Below the pieces are notes generated by a model. That model did not search any database, had not been told where the DNA came from, and worked only from the letters and a program-made list of their open reading frames with translations. Both the position numbers and the translations under genes were made by a program. Positions 1 through 6,147 of a stretch of 6,147 nt of DNA are shown here, one piece after another (positions within the stretch are counted from its first letter, which is position 1; every line of letters starts with the position of its first letter). The stretch spans positions 1 to 6,147 of the forward strand of contig CACXDF010000109.1 of the NCBI GenBank assembly GCA_902766325.1. The letters are read 5' to 3'. Source of the stretch: an uncultured Eubacteriales bacterium (lineage in GTDB: Bacteria > Bacillota > Clostridia > Christensenellales > DTU072).

Positions 1-960
1 AGCGGAGATTCTTTCGACGGTTATATCGAGCAATGGGAAGACAAGAGGGACGATGACGACGAGATCGAAGATCAGACCGTTCTTCTTGCCGGCGAGTACA
101 TGGATTATTACGTTAAGGCAGAAGCCTTTGACGAATACGCCTCGTATATCGAAAAGACGATGGCCATCTTCACGGACGCTTCTCAACGCGCCCGCGCCGA
201 TTCGGAAAACATGACCACGACGCAGATCGAAAGCCTTGCGTTTGATTACTTGCGTCAGAATTCGTCTTTGTCCAAAGAGGACAGCGATCACTTTGCTACC
301 GTTCTGAATACCTATCTTGCGCAGTATCCCAACAGCGTACGCGCGGGGAGCGCGGCGTGGACTTCCGTTTATCGCGAATACAGCGGTTATTATTCTACCA
401 TCCTGGACGCGATGCGTTACGTCAACACGATCGCCGTCGACGTCTACGAATCTGAAGTAAAGATCTTTAAGCTGACCGATAATAATCGTTATACGACCGC
501 CGATTACTTTGACAATAACTACACCGCGATCTGGAAGACGGTCGCTTGGGAATATATGGAAGTATTCGGTTCCGAGATGGAAAATATTCTTTCCGGGTAT
601 CTTTCCAAACTGATGAAAGCGCGTATGCAGAACGCCCGTAACGTCATCAGTATATCCAATATCAAGGTTTACGCCTGGAACAATTATGTCAGAGACGTGA
701 AAAACGTGACGAAGAACGGCGAAGTAAACGGCATTTTGCTCCGCAGAAGTTCTACATATACGCAATCGACGGACAGCGACGGCAATCCCGTCTTTACGGC
801 GCAAAGCGTAACGGACGCGTCCGGAATGTACGTATGGACCGGTCCGGAAAACATAAAGGAAATCGCCGACAGTTGGTATTCTCGCTTGGTCGGACCGGAG
901 GACAGCTACTACAGAAAGGCCGTCTCCGAATTGCCTCAATTATTTGTCGATACCGCCAAC
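1..960 (+). other. N-side helical region of the giant protein (residues 1-320)
   Basis: This part of the protein is dominated by amphipathic helix-forming sequence rich in Tyr, Phe, Asp, Glu and Ala. It opens with a strongly acidic patch (KRDDDDEIEDQ, residues 15-25). Helices follow at about 28-60, 75-110, 117-160 and 165-215, carrying many aromatic pairs such as YY and YF. The motif YFDN occurs at residues 169-172 and recurs in the C-side helical region. Residues 240-280 are polar and may form a hairpin or linker (STYTQSTDSDGNP). Residues 281-320 lead into the beta-rich core. No known domain is recognised. The helix assignment is by eye from residue periodicity, not from a prediction program. 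Confidence 0.55.
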
Positions 961-3900
961 GGCGAAGGCGTCCTCGAAGCGGCGCTCCTACACGAAGGTA
1001 ATATCGTCAGCCTCGACTTAAAGATCGCCAACTTCGATCTCCGTCTGAATTTTGTTAAAGCGGGAATTTCTTTTGCCGAATCGGCCAGTACGCTTTCTCG
1101 CGTCAAGTACGGTATCGAAACGGATATGTCCGGTATCAACAAACAAACGGAAGTGATCGTACCGATTGCCGACTACCTTGAAGAAAGAGAAGAAGAACTG
1201 AAAGCAAGCAGCGGCAGAGACGCCGGATTTATTGAATTCGACAGTAATTTCGGATATGTGTACGCCGGGTTGGAATTGTATTTCTCGCTGGAAGGCGACG
1301 AAGACACCACTTTCGATATGGGCAACCTGATTCAGACCGTCATGAATAACTTCGATCTCGAATTGTCCGTCGGAGGATACGGCCTGACCGTCGATATCCT
1401 GATCGACATCCTGCAACAGATCAGTAATAGCTATTGTTTGACGGTCGAAGCGCGCGTAAACGTGTTCGACATCATGAGCAGTCTGGAAAAAGGTCTTTCG
1501 ACTATCGACTTCTCGCTGACGCTCAATCCGCTAAAAAATAACGTTCCCGATCGCAGCGACACCGTATTCCAGATCGTTTTGGGATCCATGGGCGACGGAG
1601 ATAGCTTCGTGTACGTTGATTTCTCGCGGTTCAATATTCAAAAACTGTATATAAAAGACGCAATCGCGTACGTGCGCGAACTGCTCAGCGCATCTAATCT
1701 CGCGCCCGATTTCTTTGATCCGCGTTGCGAGACTTCTCTCTTCGGCGTATTGGAAGACGCCTATCTGTTCTCGGTCGTTTATGATACGAAGACGGCGGAA
1801 AACGGTCCCCAAAATGCATCCGCAGCCGGTCTCGAAACGGTAGACCTGCCTATTATGCTCGAAGATCGCGGCATCTCCACTACCATCGGAAGTTTGGCGA
1901 TCTATACCTTCCTCGATATGCTCAACATGACCGCTCTGCAAGACTTTATGGGAGCGGCCGGAGAATTAAGCATCGACGTGGCCGTATTCAGCTTGCCTGC
2001 CGGCTATAAAACGGAAAACGGATTCAAAGACAGCGACCGTGACCTTATTCGCGTCGGATTTTCGTATGACTCTTTGGATGAGAACGGCGTTACGAGCGGT
2101 ATGGGTATTATGGCGGACTTCTCCGTGCATACCATTCAACTGAGTTTGGATCAAAATCAGTATATCCTCGGCGCAAAGAGCGCGGACAGCCTGGAAAGCG
2201 CTCTTGGACTTGCTCGAGACGACAACGGAGAGTTGGTCGATCCGGTAAAGGTCAATCCGGACGGCTCTCCCGTTAAGTTATCCGTTGCCGAGATCGACAA
2301 GACGTTACCCAATATCGTCTTCAGGACCACCGTTTACATTCGGATGGACGCTCACCGGGTAGACGGAGCGGAACTCAATCGTTCTCCGATCTCCGACTTC
2401 CTGAATAAGATCAACGACGGGCTGGCATCCATTCTCGGTAGCCTTATGCTATACGTTACGGACGATCAGGCCGTTACGTTCGCTCTCGATATCGCCGCCG
2501 ATATCGAATTAGGCACCGGCGAAGATAACGATTATTTATCGCATATTATCGAAGGTTCTATCATTCGGATCAATTTACGCGTTTGGCATACCGTTGGCTC
2601 TACGACCGAAGAACAACAGAAGGTCTGGGCGACCATCACGTATCAGAACGGGCATTTGTATATAGACGCCACGCCGCTGCATATCAATAAATTGGTGTTG
2701 CGCGATGCGTCCGATCTTGTTTTCCCCGATAACGAGGAGACGAGAAACGCTTGGACGAATATCGGCGAAGAAGTCAAGAACGCGGCGGGCGGAGCGCGCG
2801 TAGGCATCGAAGCCGGCGTCAACTGGAAAAGGACCGGTCTGTACGCCGTGGCGCAAAAGAGCGCCATTGCCGCTCTCTTGAATATCTTCGGGCTGGGCGG
2901 CTTCGATATTTTCAACGAGATCGGATTGGAGATGTATATCGAAGCCAATACCTTCCGGGACGAGCTCGACGATAATTACGACCCGTTCAACGTAGGCAAT
3001 GCCGAAGTCCTCAGTTTTGCGGTCGGTTTTGCCGCGGCTATGGGCGAAGCGTTGAATACCGGCAAGAACATCAGTTCTTCTTTCTTGAAAGAAAACGCCG
3101 CCGGCCTCGGATTGAACGTCGGCATCAAGAACTTCTTCGTCGGGTTCAGAAACTTCGAAGATTGGTCGGTAGCCGGCGTTGACGAATACATTTCCATCGC
3201 CAACGTCAACACGTTGCAATTGTCTACGCAATTCACGCTCGGCCTTTCCGATAAAGAAGGTCGATTCGAAGTCAAAGACCTCATCGCGCAGTTGATAGGC
3301 GCGCAGCCGTTTGGTTTGCAAAAGGCATTGGCTCCCGTCATCGATATCCTTAACGAGGACGACGCGACGCTTATTCTGGACGTCAAACTCAGAGTCGGGA
3401 CCGATTTCAGCAGGTTGATGGACGAATTGCAAGCGCAGATCTTTATTTCGGTGGTAGCAAACGGAACGAAAAAGGATAACGTTATTATCCTGTCCTATAT
3501 TCGCGGCGATCTCTTCATCGATATGTCGGGTCTCAACACGTCTCTCGGCAAAGTCCGTATTTCCAACCTGATGGGCAAGATCGCGTCTTTGACCGGGACT
3601 CCCGCCGCCGCGGCGAAAGCAGGCGTAACGGAAGAAATGTATAATTCGATCAAGTCTTATATAGAAATGTTGCCGGGCAACGCGGCCACGCAGGTCGTAT
3701 CTCAAACGGAGATACTGAACGCTATCATCAATTTGCGTCTCCAAGCCGTCGAAGGCCTCGCTTTGGAAGTCCTTTACGGGTCGGTCTATACGGCGATGAA
3801 GTATTTCGTCAGCCCGGAACTTGCCGATACGATGGCTATCATCGCCACTTTCAGCAATCCGTCCTTACAACTCGGCGTCGACTATTCCGTCGATATCGCC

Positions 3901-6147
3901 GTCAAATTGAATATTCCGTCCACCATCTACAACGACGAAGAATATCGTGAATTGAAAAACTGGTCGAGCGCCGCGCAAAACTATTTCGGTTATACGGGGC
4001 AAAAGACGATGCTGTACGAATTGTACGACAACGCTTCCGTATCGACCGAATCGATCCTGTACGGAACCGAATACGTTTCTTATCCGAAAGCGACGAACGT
4101 ATACGGATACTCCACCGAAGTTTTGCGCGACAGTATTCTCCTTGATTATTTCGATGAGATATTGTATGAGCTCATCCGAAATTACGGCGATACCGCTACC
4201 GACGTCGAACAACTGAAAAACAGTCTCAACGAGAGCGAGATCAGTATCGCGGCCGATTTGAAGACCGATCTTACCGACGTCTACAACACGATAACCGAGA
4301 GTTCCGCTACGTTTGCGACGCTTGCGGAAGTCGTATCGGCGTTAAACGGTCTGAGCATTCCTTCCGCATATAAGAGTATCGTTCGTTTCGGTACGGATTA
4401 CGCCGCTTATATGAACAAGGGCGAAAGGAGAGCCGTTGCGTTTGCCGTCGGCGCCGTATACGGCGGAGAATACAGTCGTTTGCCCGAATACGTTCGTTCC
4501 GCGGCGGAATCAAGCTATAACGATTTCAAAGATATCGTACTCAACGATCGTATTCCCGAGTCTTCGTCCACGTATTACGAAGGATTCGTTTCGGGATATC
4601 TTAAGACGAACGGGCTGTCCGTCGCGATCACCATTCACGACGCCATCGAACGTATGATCCAAACGACCGGACTTTATTACGTCATCGAAAATACCTCCGT
4701 AGAAGAAAAGATCGCCACGATGAACGAATTCATGACCGAAACGACGTTTACCATCAACGGCAATACGGTTTACGGTTGGTATAACAGCTTCGTCACGCGT
4801 TACGATTACTTTGATAACGACGCTTGCAAAGCGATGCTTTTCGATTACGTTTTGACGGAGATCTACGCGAATAAAGCGCTTTATGCCGAATATTACGATC
4901 GTTACTTTGACGATAAACAAACCGCGGACGGCACGGACGACTGGGTTGACGCCACCGTTGCCAAGATGTATTGCGGTACGGACGAGAATCGGTTCTTTAC
5001 CGCTTTCCTGAACAACGAATATTCTTTCCGCGTCAATAACGCGGCCGCCGTACAGGATCTTGCCATTGCGTATTATCGCGGCAATATCGTCGCCGAAGAC
5101 GTATGGCTCGTCCGCGTCGGCAAAGAGATATCTTATACCACGACGACGGAGACGCCCTTCGAGGTCCACAGCGCCGATTACGACGAAATGGTGGAAAACC
5201 TGATGGCTACCTCTTGGGACCTCTACAGAGCGGAATTGCGCGCCGAGATCGCCGACGTCCGTTTGAGCGCAGAAGAGGTCTTTGAGGCCGAGTTCCGTTT
5301 GGCGATGGCCGACTTTGCGTATGACACCGCCGCCAAAGTAAGATCGACCGACGAAAACGAAAGGAAAGCGCGCGCTTACGAACGTCTGGAAGAATTCAGC
5401 CGTACTTACGCCGCTACCTCTTACGAAAGTTTGATGGACAGCGATACGTATAAGTTGATCTATATGCTTTGGTTCGAGGCTATGATCTATTCTTACGTCG
5501 ATCCCGCTTCTTTATCCGCCGCCGTAGCCGGCGCTGATTATTCGGCGGAGGATCTGACGACCATCCGTACCATCGGTTTGGTCACGCCCGAAGCCATTCG
5601 CGAATACAACAAGACGATCGGCGTTATGTTGACCGAAGAACAAGAAGTCGCGTTGACTTATTATCTCATTTTCGATACGACGGAAGCCTACTTGCTCATT
5701 CAGTCGCAGTACGGAGACGCCATCGATTCTTCTCGCACGGCTCTCGTCATATTGTCCGAATTGTTAAAAGTTATTGGCGCCGGTTACATAAAAGCCGGTC
5801 TGTCGTCGAATAATAATCCCGAGGACGCCTTGAACGGCGTATATCGCGTTTATCGCGAAAAACTCGACAAGATCATCGATCTGAATAAGATCCGTACCGA
5901 TAACTACGCTTCCTGGAACATCTCCGCCGAAGCGTGGACGGCGCTTGTCGGCAGCATCGACTTTACGGCGTATTCCTCGTTTGAAGAATTGCGTCGGGAT
6001 CTTGATCTCAACGCGCAAACGGGATACGAATTTGTCGAAGGATCGAAACAAACAGAGCACTTCTGGGATGCCATTAAGGACATTTACGAAGCCTATACCG
6101 AAAAATATGCGGAAAAGACGGCTCTTGCGAACGAACAATTGCAGATG
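1..6147 (+). CDS. Internal fragment of a giant repeat-containing protein, probably secreted or surface-exposed; both ends missing
   Basis: Frame 1 reads through all 2049 codons without a stop, and protein-like composition runs to both edges, so start and stop lie outside the window. I do not recognise the protein or assign it a named family. Its order is an aromatic, acidic helical region (residues 1-320), a beta-rich region with a degenerate repeat (about 321-1200), a transition, and a second long helical region (about 1320-2049). Only four cysteines are present (residues 479, 576, 1609, 1658), which fits an extracytoplasmic protein of a Gram-positive-type bacterium. No hydrophobic stretch is long enough for a membrane helix, and no Walker, protease-triad, LPXTG or glycosidase motif is visible. 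The first Met (residue 34) has no good ribosome-binding site, and coding character continues upstream of it. The coding call is near certain. A structural, adhesive or ligand-binding role is inference. The signal peptide and any anchor would lie in the missing ends. Confidence 0.95.
994..1050 (+). repeat. Signature of first repeat copy (Asp339)
   Basis: Residues 332-350 read EGNIVSLDLKIANFDLRLN. The Gly turn, hydrophobic run, Asp339 and following alternating strand line up with NGHLYIDATPLHINKLVLRD of the Asp889 copy. Only the final hairpin and strand of the unit are clear here. The upstream part (FVDTANGEGVLEAALL, residues 315-330) may be its preceding strand pair. This copy marks the switch from the helical region to the beta core. 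Confidence 0.45.
1231..1668 (+). repeat. Repeat copy with Asp540 (residues about 411-556)
   Basis: This is one of the fuller copies. In order it has a strand (YAGLELYFSLEG, 421-432), a helix (GNLIQTVMNNF, 441-451), a second strand and helix (460-475), a strand (LTVEARVNV, 480-488), a helix (488-498), a strand (TIDFSLTL, 501-508), a polar loop, a strand (TVFQIVLG, 521-528), and the signature SFVYVDFSRFNIQKLYIKDA (535-554). The first strand lies about 115 residues before Asp540, close to the spacing in the Asp889 copy. Cys479 sits just before the middle strand and has no obvious partner nearby. Confidence 0.6.
1864..2160 (+). repeat. Shorter repeat copy with Asp706 (residues about 622-720)
   Basis: A helix (IYTFLDMLNMTALQDFMG, 634-651) leads to a strand (ELSIDVAVFSL, 655-665), a polar loop (GYKTENGFKDSDRD), a strand (LIRVGFSYD, 682-690) and a turn. 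The signature follows: MGIMADFSVHTIQLSLDQ (701-718). The DFS...IQ spacing closely matches the Asp540 copy (DFSRFNIQKL). The front strand found in fuller copies is not obvious here. The sequence before it (563-620), with Cys576, looks like an inserted linker or a decayed half-unit. Confidence 0.5.
2311..2718 (+). repeat. Repeat copy with Asp889 (residues about 771-906)
   Basis: This is the clearest copy. It has a strand (NIVFRTTVYIRMDAH, 771-785), a helix (SPISDFLNKINDGLASIL, 795-812), a strand (AVTFALDIAADIEL, 824-837), a polar loop (GTGEDNDY), a helix, a strand (SIIRINLRVWH, 853-863), a loop (TVGSTTEEQQ), a strand (KVWATITYQ, 874-882), and the signature NGHLYIDATPLHINKLVLRD (883-902). The loops are Asp, Glu, Thr and Asn rich, as expected for exposed turns. 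Strand order matches the Asp540 and Asp1174 copies throughout, which supports a true repeat rather than chance similarity of one motif. Confidence 0.6.
2863..3153 (+). repeat. Possible weak repeat copy with Asn1039 (residues about 955-1051)
   Basis: A helix and turn (AIAALLNIFGLGGFDIFN, 955-972) are followed by a strand (IGLEMYIEANTF, 974-985) like the central strands of other copies. A polar loop (RDELDDNYDP) and a mildly hydrophobic helix (VLSFAVGFAAAMG, 1003-1015) come next. The candidate signature GLGLNVGIKNFFVGFRN (1035-1051) has Asn1039 in place of Asp. Its position fits the spacing between the Asp889 and Asp1174 copies, but the sequence match is weak. The hydrophobic helix is too short and is bounded by Glu, so I do not call it a membrane segment. 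Confidence 0.35.
3208..3576 (+). repeat. Last clear repeat copy, with Asp1174 (residues about 1070-1192)
   Basis: The order is a strand (NTLQLSTQFTLGL, 1070-1082), a helix (VKDLIAQLIG, 1091-1100), a second helix (LQKALAPVIDIL, 1106-1117), a strand (ATLILDVKLRV, 1122-1132), a helix (FSRLMDELQ), a strand (AQIFISVVANG, 1145-1155), a strand (NVIILSYIRG, 1160-1169), and the signature DLFIDMSGLNTSLGKVRISN (1170-1189). It is the most compact full copy: its front strand lies about 98 residues before Asp1174, compared with 111-115 in the other two full copies. Beyond it the Asp signature is not seen again. Confidence 0.6.
3577..3960 (+). other. Transition between beta core and C-side helices (residues about 1193-1320)
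   Basis: An Ala-rich linker (GTPAAAAKAG, residues 1199-1208) leads into helices at about 1210-1225 and 1236-1278. A last pair of alternating strands follows (SLQLGVDYSVDIAVKLNIPS, 1288-1307). These strands resemble the front strands of the repeat units, but no Asp signature follows, so this may be a truncated or capping unit. After about residue 1310 the protein changes to tyrosine-rich helical sequence. Confidence 0.4.
3961..6147 (+). other. C-side helical region, continuing past the window edge (residues about 1321-2049)
   Basis: More than 700 residues are mainly amphipathic helix rich in Tyr, Phe, Ala, Asp and Glu, similar in character to residues 1-320. The motif YFD(N/E/D) occurs at 1383-1386, 1603-1606 and 1635-1638. 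Helices with dense aromatics run at about 1376-1396, 1608-1636, 1728-1780, 1790-1835 and 1880-1930. Charged stretches such as ERKARAYERLEEF (1787-1799) could form coiled coil. Two short beta-like interruptions occur: TTFTINGNTVYGW (1581-1593) and WLVRVGKEISYTTTTET (1702-1718). Cys1609 and Cys1658 are the only cysteines here and could pair, which is untested. No enzyme or binding motif is recognised, and the region is cut by the window end. Confidence 0.55.

Larger units (their letters stand above)
961..3600 (+). repeat. Beta-rich core with a degenerate protein repeat (residues about 321-1200)
   Basis: The core alternates amphipathic strands (hydrophobic at every second residue, for example LILDVKLRV at 1124-1132) with short helices. 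A recurring signature is a hairpin turn, often with Gly, then two or three hydrophobic residues, an Asp, and about six residues later a strand of the type (I/L)xKLxIxD. The Asp falls at residues 339, 540, 706, 889 and 1174, with a weaker Asn version at 1039. Spacings are about 201, 166, 183, 150 and 135 residues, so copies vary in length and have diverged beyond DNA-level similarity. Such strand-turn-strand patterns resemble those of lipoprotein or lipid-binding beta folds, but no specific family can be named. The repeat itself is read directly; the fold is inferred. Confidence 0.6.

Noticed and set aside
3007..3045. Membrane-spanning helix at residues 1003-1015
   Set aside because: The hydrophobic run is only about 13 residues and is bounded by Glu on both sides, inside a beta-rich region. 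It is better read as a packing helix.
2575..3744. Minus-strand open frame of 389 codons
   Set aside because: It is codon-aligned antisense to a continuous sense gene. Its product is low-complexity in character (Arg, Asp, Val, Phe rich) with no domain. Its length is explained by rare sense TTA/CTA/TCA codons.
4426..4657. Nested plus-strand frame beginning at TTG 4436 with an AGGAG sequence at 4426-4430, five bases upstream
   Set aside because: The spacing is plausible for translation initiation. However, the start is TTG, the 73-codon frame lies out of phase inside the giant gene, and its product has no protein-like pattern. The AGGAG is explained by the sense codons for Glu-Arg-Arg.
100..6147. 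Gene starting at the first in-frame Met (residue 34)
   Set aside because: There is no ribosome-binding site before base 100, no signal peptide follows it, and the same helical coding character extends upstream to base 1.
1..6147. DNA-level tandem repeats, inverted repeats, CRISPR, promoters or terminators
   Set aside because: Reading through the window I found no exact repeats of useful length, no hairpin followed by a T-run, and no non-coding gap in which such elements would sit. The repeats are visible only at the protein level.

Overview
The window is the inside of one very large gene. Plus-strand frame 1 is open from base 1 to base 6147: 2049 sense codons, no stop, no credible start, no intergenic gap. 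Both ends of the protein lie outside the window, so the full product is longer than 2049 residues. I see no second gene, RNA gene, mobile element, CRISPR array, promoter or terminator. The other open frames are shadows. The long minus-strand ones share codon register with the sense frame and end where the sense strand uses TTA, CTA or TCA.

The organism cannot be fixed from one unrecognised gene. Base composition is moderate (roughly half GC by eye). Aspartate, tyrosine and alanine are abundant, and only four cysteines occur in 2049 residues. Giant, acidic, cysteine-poor proteins of this kind are familiar from uncultured gut Bacillota (Clostridia). That assignment is a low-confidence inference.

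The protein has three zones. Residues 1-320 (bases 1-960) are mostly predicted helix, rich in Tyr, Asp, Glu and Ala. Residues about 321-1200 (bases 961-3600) form a beta-rich core. I read it as four convincing and one or two weaker copies of a degenerate unit about 100-150 residues long. Its signature is a short hairpin ending in a hydrophobic-hydrophobic-Asp step, followed by an alternating strand. Residues about 1320-2049 (bases 3961-6147) return to long aromatic helices. A transition zone links the last two.

No catalytic motif, nucleotide-binding loop, sorting signal or membrane-spanning stretch is visible. The most reasonable reading is a secreted or cell-surface structural, adhesive or ligand-binding protein. 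The beta units may be distantly like lipoprotein or lipid-binding folds, but this is speculative. The main discovery candidate is the unnamed repeat and its helix-beta-helix arrangement.
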